Below are positions 7,426 through 14,756 of a stretch of DNA of 20,006 nt, piece by piece. The notes beneath the pieces are model-generated. The model saw only the letters and a list, made by a program, of their open reading frames with translations. It was not told the origin of the DNA and did not search any database. This DNA comes from JANNAV01 sp031384695 (GTDB lineage Bacteria; Pseudomonadota; Alphaproteobacteria; Rhodobacterales; Rhodobacteraceae). Numbering within the stretch: position 1 is the stretch's first letter; each line of letters starts with the position of its first letter. The stretch lies in NCBI GenBank assembly GCA_031384695.1, contig JANNAV010000088.1, positions 1-20,006 on the forward strand, given 5' to 3'. A program made the position numbers and the translations under genes.

Positions 7426-7486
7426 AGCGGGGGTTTCACACCCCCGCACCCGCTGTAAAGAGCGGGGGTTTCACACCCCCGCACCC
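7426..7486. repeat. Tandem pair of hairpin repeats between allA and allE
   Basis: A 26-base unit starting AGCGGGGGTTTCACACCCCC occurs at 7426-7451 and 7461-7486, a 35-bp period. Each copy holds an 8-bp stem (GCGGGGGT with ACCCCCGC) around TTCAC. On the minus-strand transcript the hairpins come after allE and before allA. They could act as terminators or stability elements. The adjacent CACCCCCGTGGGATATTTG resembles a recurrent intergenic motif I associate with Rhodobacteraceae. Confidence 0.75.
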
Positions 7487-7547
7487 CCGTGGGATATTTG
7501 TGCAATGAAGAACGGGCGGACGGTTTTGGGGCGCGTTGGTGGTGGCT

Positions 7548-7583
7548 GGGGGGCGGGAGGCTGGGGGGCGGGGGCTTAGGGGG
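7548..7583 (+). other. G-quadruplex-capable G-rich tract
   Basis: The plus strand has runs of 6, 3, 6, 5 and 5 G in 36 bases with short loops (C, AGGCT, C, CTTA). This satisfies the usual G3+N1-7 quadruplex pattern. It spans the stop codon of the aminohydrolase gene on the template strand of that operon. Biased composition at a gene end is the simpler explanation. Confidence 0.4.
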
Positions 7584-8427
7584 TGGCGAGGGGGGGGCCG
7601 AAGGCGCCGGGGCCGCGCAGTCTGGCGTGGCGGTTGACGTCCTTGTAGAGCAGATAGCGGAACGGGGTGGGACCGGCAGCATAGCAGGCTTGCGGGCAAT
7701 AGGCGCGCAGCCACATGAAATCACCGGCCTCGACCTCGATCCAGTCCTTGTTGAGTTTGTAGACCGCTTTGCCTTCCAGCACGTAAAGGCCGTGTTCCAT
7801 CACATGGGTTTCTTCAAACGGGATCACGCCGCCGGGTTGGAAGGTGACGATGTTGACGTGCATGTCATAGCGGGTGTCGGCGGGATCGGTAAAGCGGGTG
7901 GTGGCCCAGCGGCCCTGCGTGTCGGGCATGACAATGGGGGGGATGGTCTTTTCGTTGGTGACAAACGCGGGCGGGCCGTCGGTGCCGGCGGCGGGTTCGT
8001 AGAGTTTGCGGATCCAGTGGAATTTGGCCGCGGCGTGGCTTTCGGCGCGCAGGGTCCATGCGGTATGGGGCGGGATGTAGGCGTAGCCGCCTGCGTCCAG
8101 CTCATACCCTTTGCCGTCGATGGTGAGGGCGACGAGGCCTTCGGTGACGAAAATCACGTGTTCGGCGCCGGATTCCGGGTCGGGCGCATCCGAGCCGCCG
8201 CCGGGCTGCACCTCCATCACGTATTGGCTGAAGGTTTCGCAAAACCCTGACATCGGGCGCGCGATCAGCCACAGGCGGGTGTGATCCCAGCCCGGCAGGT
8301 ACGAGGTGACGATATCGGAAAAGCAGCCTTTGGGGATGAAGGCGTAGGCCGGGGTGAACACTGCGCGCTGGGTCATCAGGGCTGTTTGCGGCGGCAGGCC
8401 GCCGGTGGGGGCGTAATAAGTGCTCAT
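7576..8427 (-). CDS. allE: (S)-ureidoglycine aminohydrolase, bicupin
   Basis: This 283-aa double-cupin enzyme converts (S)-ureidoglycine to (S)-ureidoglycolate and ammonia. The N-terminal cupin spans about residues 60-130, the C-terminal one about 190-265. The metal-binding set of the family is visible: Glu206, His208 and His212 in EETHVMEH, and Gln246 in CPQACY. The 34-residue His-Gln spacing fits the plant and E. coli enzymes as I remember them. Its ATG at 8427 overlaps the stop codon of the upstream allantoinase/decarboxylase gene (ATGA), so the two are translationally coupled. Its substrate requires allantoate amidohydrolase, which is not in this window. Confidence 0.93.
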   Translation of the reverse strand: MSTYYAPTGGLPPQTALMTQRAVFTPAYAFIPKGCFSDIVTSYLPGWDHTRLWLIARPMSGFCETFSQYVMEVQPGGGSDAPDPESGAEHVIFVTEGLVALTIDGKGYELDAGGYAYIPPHTAWTLRAESHAAAKFHWIRKLYEPAAGTDGPPAFVTNEKTIPPIVMPDTQGRWATTRFTDPADTRYDMHVNIVTFQPGGVIPFEETHVMEHGLYVLEGKAVYKLNKDWIEVEAGDFMWLRAYCPQACYAAGPTPFRYLLYKDVNRHARLRGPGAFGPPLATP

Positions 8428-9839
8428 GGGAGAATATCCTTCAGGCGGTGTTCTGCGATGCGTTCGACCTGAGCGCAGGCGGTGTAAAACTCGGTTTCTG
8501 TGTCATTGGCAATGCGGGTCTGAAAGGCGGCCAGGATGGCGGCTTTGGCATGGTCGCGCACGGCGATGATGAAGGGGAAGCCGTGTTTGGCCATGTATTG
8601 GGCGTTGAGGCTTTGGAAGGTCTGGCGTTCGGCCTCGGTCAGGCTGTCGAGCGCGGCTGCGGCCTGTTCGGCGGTGCTCTCGGCGGTGAGGGTTCTGGCC
8701 TGCGCCAGTTTGCCCGCAAGATCGGGGTGGGCGTTCAGCACGCCCGCGCGCTCGGGGTGGCCGGCGCTGCGGAAGATTCGGGCGAAGGCGTTATGAAGGC
8801 CCGCCGCAGAGTCATGCGCGGGGCCAAGCTCCAGATCGAAGGCGCGGTCGGCGATCCAGGGCGAATGTTCGAAAATGCTGCCAAAGCGGGCAACGAATTC
8901 CGCGCGGCCCATCTGCGAAGGGCGCTCGAAGCGTCTGTTCGGGTGGGTTTTTGCCCAATGCCGGGCGATATCCATGCGGCGCGGGAACCAGACCGAATTG
9001 TGCGATTTTGCATAGGCGAGGAATCGCTGCAGGCCCGCAATCTTGCCCGGACGGCCGATCAGGCGGCAGTGCAACCCGATGGAGAACATCTTCGCGCGAC
9101 CCGCTTCGCCCTCGGCATAAAGCGTATCAAAGCTGTCTTTCAGGTATTGGAAAAACTGCTGGCCGTCGGTGTAGCCGGGGGCGGTGGCAAAGCGCATGTC
9201 GTTGGCCTCAAGCGTATAGGGGATCACCAGTTGATCGCGCGCGCCAACCTCCAGCCAGTAGGGCAGATCGTCGTCATAAGTGTCTGATATCCAGTCGAAT
9301 TGCCCGGTTTCTGCCGTCAGGCGCAGGGTGTTGAGCGAGCAGCGCCCGGTGTACCAGCCGCGCGGAGGTTCGCCCACCACTTCGCTGTGCAGGCGGATGG
9401 CCTCGGCGATCTGGGCGCGTTCGCTATCTTCGGACATATCGCGGTGATCAACCCATTTCAGCCCGTGCGACGCGATCTCCCATCCCGCCGCCTGCATCGC
9501 CGCCACCTGTTCGGGGCTGCGGGCAAGGGCGGTGGCGACGCCGTAAACCGTGACCGGGATATCCATGCCGGTGAACAGGCGGTGCAGGCGCCAAAAGCCC
9601 GCGCGGGCGCCGTAATCGTACAGCGATTCCATATTCCAGTGGCGTTGCCCCGGCCATGGGGCGGCACCGGCGATATCCGACAGGAACGCCTCGGACCCAC
9701 CATCGCCGTGCAGGATGTTGTTTTCGCCGCCCTCTTCATAGTTCAGCACCAGCGAGATGGCGATTTTTGCGCCCCCCGGCCATGCGGCATCGGGCGGGGT
9801 GGGGCCGTGGCCTCGGAAATCGCGGGGGTAGCGGTTCAT
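8424..9839 (-). CDS. puuE: Fused allantoinase (PuuE type) and OHCU decarboxylase
   Basis: This 471-aa bifunctional protein joins two purine-pathway enzymes. Residues 1 to about 305 are a cofactor-independent allantoinase of the polysaccharide-deacetylase fold (NYEEGGENNILHGD at 33-46, YDYGARAGFWRL at 74-85, EIASHGLKWVDHR at 121-133). Residues from about 310 to 471 are a 2-oxo-4-hydroxy-4-carboxy-5-ureidoimidazoline decarboxylase (UraD) with HPDLAGK at 371-377, whose His371 is the expected catalytic residue, and LNAQYMAKHGFPFI at 411-424. Together they convert OHCU to (S)-allantoin and open the ring to allantoate. The ATG at 9839 has AAGGAG six bases upstream. It heads the operon and is divergent from uraH, which makes OHCU. 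Such fusions occur in other bacteria. Confidence 0.92.
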   Translation of the reverse strand: MNRYPRDFRGHGPTPPDAAWPGGAKIAISLVLNYEEGGENNILHGDGGSEAFLSDIAGAAPWPGQRHWNMESLYDYGARAGFWRLHRLFTGMDIPVTVYGVATALARSPEQVAAMQAAGWEIASHGLKWVDHRDMSEDSERAQIAEAIRLHSEVVGEPPRGWYTGRCSLNTLRLTAETGQFDWISDTYDDDLPYWLEVGARDQLVIPYTLEANDMRFATAPGYTDGQQFFQYLKDSFDTLYAEGEAGRAKMFSIGLHCRLIGRPGKIAGLQRFLAYAKSHNSVWFPRRMDIARHWAKTHPNRRFERPSQMGRAEFVARFGSIFEHSPWIADRAFDLELGPAHDSAAGLHNAFARIFRSAGHPERAGVLNAHPDLAGKLAQARTLTAESTAEQAAAALDSLTEAERQTFQSLNAQYMAKHGFPFIIAVRDHAKAAILAAFQTRIANDTETEFYTACAQVERIAEHRLKDILP

Positions 9840-9878
9840 CGCAGGCTCCTTGCCTTTGACGATAGACTATTCGGGTTT

Positions 9879-9922
9879 GCGCGAAAGGTTTATCAAAAAA
9901 TCCGCGAAAGACCTTTTCGCGC
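9879..9922. promoter_or_regulatory. Inverted repeat in the puuE/uraH divergent promoter region
   Basis: GCGCGAAAGGT (9879-9889) pairs with ACCTTTTCGCGC (9911-9922), with a one-base bulge. A third, directly oriented CGCGAAAGACC sits at 9903-9913. The location between two divergent urate-pathway genes suits a shared operator. No regulator is assigned, and the -10/-35 elements are not clear. Confidence 0.35.
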
Positions 9923-9985
9923 GCGGCATGGCTTTGGCGCGGCTTTCGCTGTTATGCTGGGGCGAGGCAGCAGGGAGAACAAGCG

Positions 9986-10345
9986 ATGTCGGGTGGCAGG
10001 TTGACGACGCATGTTCTGGATACCGCGCGGGGGATGCCTGCGGCCGGGGTGCGGATCATGCTGTACCGGTTGTCGGGGCAAAGCCATCGCAAGATCGGCG
10101 AGGCGGTGACCAATGCCGACGGGCGCACCGATGCGCCGATGCTGGCGGCGGCGGCGTTGCAGGTGGGGGCGTATGAGCTGGTGTTTTGCGCCGGGGATTA
10201 TCTGCGCGGATCGGGGCAGGCGGGTGCGGGGGTGCTGTTTCTGGATGAGATACCGATCCGCTTTGGCGTGGCGGATGCGGGGCTGCACTACCATGTGCCG
10301 TTGCTGATTTCGCCCTTTGCCTATTCAACCTATCGCGGCAGTTGA
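9986..10345 (+). CDS. uraH: 5-hydroxyisourate hydrolase (transthyretin-like)
   Basis: This 119-aa enzyme hydrolyses 5-hydroxyisourate, the PuuD product, to OHCU. All hallmarks of the family are present: LTTHVLDTARG at the N-terminus with His9, Arg47, HYHVPLLISPFAYSTYRGS at the C-terminus with His103, and the terminal YRGS tetrapeptide that separates these enzymes from transthyretin. There is no signal peptide, so it is cytoplasmic. The ATG at 9986 follows AGGGAG (9972-9977) by eight bases. It is divergent from the allantoinase/decarboxylase fusion that uses its product. Confidence 0.96.
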   Translation: MSGGRLTTHVLDTARGMPAAGVRIMLYRLSGQSHRKIGEAVTNADGRTDAPMLAAAALQVGAYELVFCAGDYLRGSGQAGAGVLFLDEIPIRFGVADAGLHYHVPLLISPFAYSTYRGS

Positions 10346-10415
10346 GGCGGTTTGCCATGACAACCCGGTGCGGGTCTTGTAAACCTTGCGGGATGGGTTT
10401 GGGATCAGGGGTGGC

Positions 10416-11423
10416 ATGGCGGTGACGTTGAAGGAAGTGGCGGCGCGGGCCGGGGTATCGCGGGCGGCGGTATCGCGGACATTCACGCCGGGGGCTTCGG
10501 TATCGGCGCGCATGCGGGCGCGGATCGAAGTGGTTGCGGCGGAAATGGGGTATAGCCCGAACCTGCTGGCGCGCAGCCTGATAACCGGGCAGACGCAGAT
10601 GATCGGCCTTGTGTCGAACAACTTTCACAACCCGGTGTTTCTGGAGATTTTTGATCAGTTTACCCGTGGCTTGCAGGAGCAGGGGTTGCGGCCCTTGCTG
10701 GTGAACCTGTCGGATGAGACGGACCCCGCACGCTCGGTGCAACTGTTGCGGGCCTATTCGGTGGATGGGGTGGTGCTGGCATCTTCCGAACTGCCTGAGG
10801 GGTTTGCGGCGGCGTTCTCGCAGGCGGGGCTGCCGGTGGTGCATGCCTTTGGGCGGGCGGGGGTTGGGGCGGTCAACGTGGTGGGGATCGACAATGTGGC
10901 GGCGGGGCGGATGGCTGCCGAGACGCTGATAGCGCGGGGCTACCGGCGGATCGGGTTCATGGGCGGGCCGGAGGCGGCCTCGACCACCCAGGACCGGCGG
11001 GCGGGGTTTGAGGCGGCGGCGGGGCTGCATCCGGGGGTGCGCGTTTCGGTAAGTTACGCCGGGGCTTACCGGTTCGAGGCGGGGCGGGCCGAAATGGCGC
11101 GGTTGCTGGCGGCGGGTGGGAGAGGGGCGGGGGCGGCAGAAGCGTATTTCTGCGGCGATGATGTGCTGTCGATCGGGGCGTTGTCGGCGGCGGCGGCGGC
11201 GGGGCTGCGGGTTCCCGAGGATCTGGGCCTGCTGGGCCTGAACGATATGGAGATGGCGGCTTGGGCGAATATCAACCTGACCACCATCCATCAGCCGTTT
11301 GGCGCGATCATCCGCGCGTCGGTTGATCTGATGCTGGCGGCCCTGCGCGAGCCTTTGCGCCTGCCCGAGGCACGGGTGCTGCCGTGCCGGATTGTGGAAC
11401 GCGGCACGTTGCGGGGGCTTTGA
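10416..11423 (+). CDS. LacI-family transcriptional regulator
   Basis: This is a 335-aa LacI/GalR repressor. The N-terminal helix-turn-helix (VTLKEVAARAGVSRAAVSRTF at about 3-23) and hinge helix (NLLARSLITGQT) are followed by a periplasmic-binding-type sugar sensor domain starting near residue 60, with the typical RGYRRIGFMGG segment and C-terminal TIHQPFGAI. The start at ATG 10416 is set by the HTH; the upstream in-frame start at 10386 adds no domain. It lies at the edge of the inositol-like cluster, convergent with its minus-strand operon. The palindrome at 14676-14693 is the kind of site such a protein binds, so it is the likely regulator of the cluster. Confidence 0.93.
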   Translation: MAVTLKEVAARAGVSRAAVSRTFTPGASVSARMRARIEVVAAEMGYSPNLLARSLITGQTQMIGLVSNNFHNPVFLEIFDQFTRGLQEQGLRPLLVNLSDETDPARSVQLLRAYSVDGVVLASSELPEGFAAAFSQAGLPVVHAFGRAGVGAVNVVGIDNVAAGRMAAETLIARGYRRIGFMGGPEAASTTQDRRAGFEAAAGLHPGVRVSVSYAGAYRFEAGRAEMARLLAAGGRGAGAAEAYFCGDDVLSIGALSAAAAAGLRVPEDLGLLGLNDMEMAAWANINLTTIHQPFGAIIRASVDLMLAALREPLRLPEARVLPCRIVERGTLRGL

Positions 11424-11424
11424 G

Positions 11425-11458
11425 CCTGCCCGGTCTGAGTGGCATCAAATCGGGCAGG
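11425..11458. terminator. Possible bidirectional terminator between lacI and the minus operon
   Basis: CCTGCCCG (11425-11432) and CGGGCAGG (11451-11458) form a perfect 8-bp stem with an 18-base loop, directly after the lacI stop and before the convergent gene's end. There is no good T tract on either side, so it may be only a weak or Rho-assisted barrier. Confidence 0.35.
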
Positions 11459-11470
11459 TAACCGTTTTGG

Positions 11471-12640
11471 TCAGCGCAGCAGGGTGGGCCTTGCGTCCAC
11501 CCAGGTGCCGTTGCCTGCCGCCGAGGCCACGGCGGCGTGGATCGCGGCGATGGAGCGCAGGCCGGCTTCGGCATCCGGATAAAGGCTGATCGCGGGATCG
11601 GGCTTGCGGCCATCGCGGGCGGCAAACAGGCTTTCGGCGAGATCACGGTAGATGTTGCCGAAGGCCAGCGGCATGCCCTCGGCATGGCCGACGGTCACGC
11701 GCGAGGCGCGGTCGGCTTCGGGCGAGAGGTTCCCCTCGCCGCGCTCGATCACTTGCAGGCGCTGGCCAAGCGGCATGTAGAAAAGCTGGTTCGGCTGTTC
11801 CTGCGACCAGCGCAACCCGCCGGTCTCGCCAAACACCTGTAGTGCCAGACCGTGCTGGCGGCCAATGGCCACCGATGATGTCCAGAGGCGGCCGACGGTG
11901 CCGCCGTCCATGCGGAAGTTGACCATCGCGTCATCTTCCAGCACCCGGCCCGGCAGGCACGAGGCGAAATCGGCGGACAGGGTATGCACCTCTTGCCCGG
12001 TGACAAAGCTGGCCATATGCAGCGCGTGAATGCCGCAATCGGCGAATTGTGCCGACACTCCGGCTTGCGCCGGATCATAGCGCCAGCGGACGCGGGGGTT
12101 TTCGGCATCCGCCGCATTGGCGTGGTGGCCATGCGCAAACTCGGCCACCACGAGGCGCACCTTGCCCAGATCGCCGCGCGCCACCATCGCCCGCATATGC
12201 CTGACCAGTGCATAGCCTGTGTATCCGTAATTCACCGCACAGATGCGGTTCGCGGCGCGGGCGGTGAGGACAAGATCTTCGGCCTCGGCCTCGGTCACGG
12301 TCATCGGCTTTTCGCAGAGCAGGTTGAAACCAGCCTCCAGAAACGCCTTGGAAATCTGGTAATGGGTAGAGTTTGGCGTGGCCACGGTGACAAGGTCCAC
12401 CCGGTCGGGGCGGTTGCGCTCGCCTTCCAGCATCTCGCGCCAGTCGCCATAAGACCGGTCGGCGGCGAGGCCAAGGCGCTGGCCAAATGCCCGGCCCGCC
12501 TGGGGATCATGATCCAGCGCCCCGGCGGCGAAGGTGAAATGTCCGTCAAGGCCAGCCGCGAGGCGGTGGGCCGGGCCGATCTGGCTGCCGTCACCGCCAC
12601 CGATCATGCCCCAGTTGAGTTTCTGCATGGGTTTCTGCAT
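11471..12640 (-). CDS. Gfo/Idh/MocA-family NAD(P)-dependent oxidoreductase
   Basis: This 389-aa protein has the N-terminal Rossmann domain (WGMIGGGDGSQIGPAHR near residues 10-26), an AT(P)NSTHY segment, the conserved CEKPMTVT loop whose Lys serves catalysis, and the C-terminal alpha/beta domain with an FADCGIHALHMASF helix containing the expected His. The family oxidises sugars, inositols or their derivatives. I start it at ATG 12640, eight bases after AGAAAGG; an upstream TTG at 12658 overlaps the previous stop. A second ATG four codons on gives the repeated MQKPMQK start. It is the last gene of the minus operon, 14 bp after the TIM-barrel gene. The exact substrate is unknown; inositol or inosose isomers fit the context. 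Confidence 0.88.
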   Translation of the reverse strand: MQKPMQKLNWGMIGGGDGSQIGPAHRLAAGLDGHFTFAAGALDHDPQAGRAFGQRLGLAADRSYGDWREMLEGERNRPDRVDLVTVATPNSTHYQISKAFLEAGFNLLCEKPMTVTEAEAEDLVLTARAANRICAVNYGYTGYALVRHMRAMVARGDLGKVRLVVAEFAHGHHANAADAENPRVRWRYDPAQAGVSAQFADCGIHALHMASFVTGQEVHTLSADFASCLPGRVLEDDAMVNFRMDGGTVGRLWTSSVAIGRQHGLALQVFGETGGLRWSQEQPNQLFYMPLGQRLQVIERGEGNLSPEADRASRVTVGHAEGMPLAFGNIYRDLAESLFAARDGRKPDPAISLYPDAEAGLRSIAAIHAAVASAAGNGTWVDARPTLLR

Positions 12641-12654
12641 GGTTTGGGCCTTTC

Positions 12655-13539
12655 TCAAAAGCCGATGGAGGAAAGATAGGCGCGGTTGGCGCGGGCGTCA
12701 TCGACGGGCGAGGTGGTGCCTGCGGGGTCGCAATCCTGCTCCACCGTGCACCAGCCGTTGAACCCGGCCTTCAGAAGTTCGGCGCGGACGGATGGGAAAT
12801 CGACATCACCTTGCCCCAAGTTGCAAAAGATGCCCTCGCCGCAGGCATCATAAAAGCCGGTGCGGTTTGCGATGGCGCGGGCTTTCACAGCCGGATCTAT
12901 GTCTTTGAAATGCATGTAGGAAATGCGCGACATGTGGCGCTGCATGAAGGCTATCGGATCGAAACCGGCATAGGAGTGGTGGCCGGTATCGAAGCAGATT
13001 TTCAGCAGCGCCTCGTCCACTTCCGACAGCAGGCGTTCCAGTTCCGGCTCGAAATCGATGAAGCCAGCGGCATGGGCATGGATGCCGACGGTCAACCCGT
13101 GATCGACACCAAGCTGTGCCACGCGGCGGATGCGGTCGGCGAAAGCATTCCATTCGGCGGGCAGCATCTGTTCGGCCTCGGCGGCGCGGCCTGCGGTGGG
13201 GGCGCGGCGGGGCGAGATGCTGTCGATCAGAACGAGGTGTTGGGCACCGTGGGCCACAAGCGCCTTGCAGGTGCGCAGGGCGGCGTCCCAAACCTCGTCC
13301 CACGCGGCGGGATCGTGGAAGGGGCGAAACACCACGCCGCCGATCAGGGTAAGGTCGTTTTCGGCCAGAGCGGCACCAAGGATGGCCGGGTCTTCGGGCA
13401 TGAAGCCGATGGGGCCAAGCTCGATCCCCTTGTAGCCAGCGGCGGCGCAATCTGACAGCACGCGGCGCCAGTCGGGATTGCGTGGGTCTTGGGCAAATTC
13501 GACACCCCAGGAGCAGGGGGCATTGCCAATACGAATCAT
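12655..13539 (-). CDS. Xylose isomerase-like TIM-barrel protein (sugar isomerase, epimerase or inosose dehydratase type)
   Basis: This is a 294-aa TIM-barrel enzyme of the AP-endonuclease-2 / IolE-IolI superfamily. Candidate metal ligands are Glu40 (GIELGP), Asp184 and His187 (CFDTGHH), His210 (YMHFKDID) and Glu267 (TVEQD). The N-terminus, IGNAPCSWGVEF, differs from the classical IolE start, so I do not assign iolE. Members act as isomerases, epimerases or dehydratases on keto-sugars and inososes. The ATG at 13539 has AAAGGA eight bases upstream; the longer in-frame extension overlaps the preceding gene. It lies 13 bp after one Gfo/Idh gene and 14 bp before another, so a sequence of oxidation and dehydration, or oxidation, epimerisation and reduction, is likely. 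Confidence 0.85.
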   Translation of the reverse strand: MIRIGNAPCSWGVEFAQDPRNPDWRRVLSDCAAAGYKGIELGPIGFMPEDPAILGAALAENDLTLIGGVVFRPFHDPAAWDEVWDAALRTCKALVAHGAQHLVLIDSISPRRAPTAGRAAEAEQMLPAEWNAFADRIRRVAQLGVDHGLTVGIHAHAAGFIDFEPELERLLSEVDEALLKICFDTGHHSYAGFDPIAFMQRHMSRISYMHFKDIDPAVKARAIANRTGFYDACGEGIFCNLGQGDVDFPSVRAELLKAGFNGWCTVEQDCDPAGTTSPVDDARANRAYLSSIGF

Positions 13540-13552
13540 AGGGTTAGTCCTT

Positions 13553-14653
13553 TCACAAATCGACCCAGCCACCTGAGGCATACGAGGTGTGCGCTGCGGC
13601 TACGATGCGGTTGACCTCCATCCCGTCGCGGAAGCTGGGCCAGAGGGAGGTGTTTTTCTCGATAGCCAGCAGGAAATCGCGGGCCTCGATGATGATCTGG
13701 TCTTGGTAGCCGGTGCCATGGCCCGGGCCCTGACAGAAGGGCAGATAATCGGGGTGTTCGGGGCCGGTGAGGATCTTGCGAAAGCCGCGCTGGTCGGGGG
13801 GATCGCTGGCCAAATAGAGCCAAACGGCGTTCTGGTCTTCCTGATCAAAGCGGATAGCACCCTTTGTTCCCGTGATTTCATAAGCATAGCCCATCTTGCG
13901 GCCGTGTGCGACGCGGCTGAAAGACAGATGGCCCATGGCACCATTGGCAAAGCGGCACATGAACTGGCCGATATCATCGTTGGCGGTGCGGCCATCGGTG
14001 CCGGGGCGGTTGGGATGCACGGTGGCGATATCGGCGCTGAGCCGGGCGATGGGGCCCGCAAGCGCGAGGGCCGCGTTGATCATGTGCGGGGCGAGGTCAC
14101 CCATGGTGCCATTGGCCGCGCCAAAGTTGCGCCAGGTGGCGGGGGTGGTGGGATCGGCGTCGAAATCTTCGCTATGTTCGCCGCGAAACCAGGTGATCGG
14201 CCCGATGGTGCCTGTGGCGATCAGGCGGCGGGCGAATTGCGAGGCCGGGGTGCGGATGTAGTTGAAACCAACCATGTTGACGCAGCCGGAGGTTTCGGCG
14301 GCGGCTGTCATTGCCAGACTGTCGGCGAGGGTGGCCCCGAGCGGTTTTTCGCAGAACACCGGTTTGCCCAGCGCGAAGGCCGCTTCGGCGATGGCGCGGT
14401 GGGTGTCTTGCGGTGAGGCGATCACGATGGCCTCGACTCGGTCATCACCCACCAGCATGCGCCAGTCGCCGGTGGCGCGGGCAAAGCCGTAAGCGGCGCG
14501 GTAGGATTCGGCCGAAGCATCCGAGGTGGCGCAGATCATCTCAAGCCTTGGCCGGAGCGCGGTATTGAACACAGCGCCCACCGAAGCCATGGCCACCGAA
14601 TGCGCCTTGCCCATATAGCCGCCACCGATGATGCCGATGCCGATGTCGCGCAT
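13553..14653 (-). CDS. Gfo/Idh/MocA-family oxidoreductase, possible inositol-type dehydrogenase
   Basis: This is a 366-aa NAD(P)-dependent dehydrogenase. The Rossmann motif is IGIIGGGYMGKAHSVAM at residues 6-22, the catalytic-Lys loop is CEKPLGATLADS, and the C-terminal domain has the GDLAPHMINAALAL helix with the conserved Asp and His. The ATG at 14653 has GGAGG six bases upstream. It is the first gene of the minus operon, and a LacI-type operator sits 23 bp upstream of its start, between it and the divergent kinase operon. Inositol or scyllo-inositol 2-dehydrogenases belong to this family, and the IolB/IolC/IolJ genes next door favour such a role. Substrate identity is inference. Confidence 0.88.
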   Translation of the reverse strand: MRDIGIGIIGGGYMGKAHSVAMASVGAVFNTALRPRLEMICATSDASAESYRAAYGFARATGDWRMLVGDDRVEAIVIASPQDTHRAIAEAAFALGKPVFCEKPLGATLADSLAMTAAAETSGCVNMVGFNYIRTPASQFARRLIATGTIGPITWFRGEHSEDFDADPTTPATWRNFGAANGTMGDLAPHMINAALALAGPIARLSADIATVHPNRPGTDGRTANDDIGQFMCRFANGAMGHLSFSRVAHGRKMGYAYEITGTKGAIRFDQEDQNAVWLYLASDPPDQRGFRKILTGPEHPDYLPFCQGPGHGTGYQDQIIIEARDFLLAIEKNTSLWPSFRDGMEVNRIVAAAHTSYASGGWVDL

Positions 14654-14675
14654 TTTGGGCCTCCATTCGAAAAGC

Positions 14676-14693
14676 TTTGCAACCGATTGCAAA
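14676..14693. promoter_or_regulatory. LacI-family operator between divergent sugar operons
   Basis: TTTGCAACCGATTGCAAA is an 18-bp palindrome with 7-bp perfect arms (TTTGCAA / TTGCAAA) around a CCGA centre, the classic LacI/GalR half-site layout with a CG core. It lies 23 bp before the Gfo/Idh start at 14653 and about 63 bp before the kinase start at 14757. It can thus control both operons. The LacI-family protein encoded at 10416 is the natural candidate to bind it. Confidence 0.8.
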
Positions 14694-14756
14694 ATGAGTA
14701 TCGTGAACCGGGGGACAAGGTCAATTGAAAACCTGATCCGGCGGGAGGATGGGCCA

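Noticed and set aside
10375..10395. Possible second LacI operator upstream of the lacI gene (TTGTAAACCTTGCGG)
   Set aside because: The half-sites are mismatched and the spacing is one base short compared with the strong site at 14676; not convincing.
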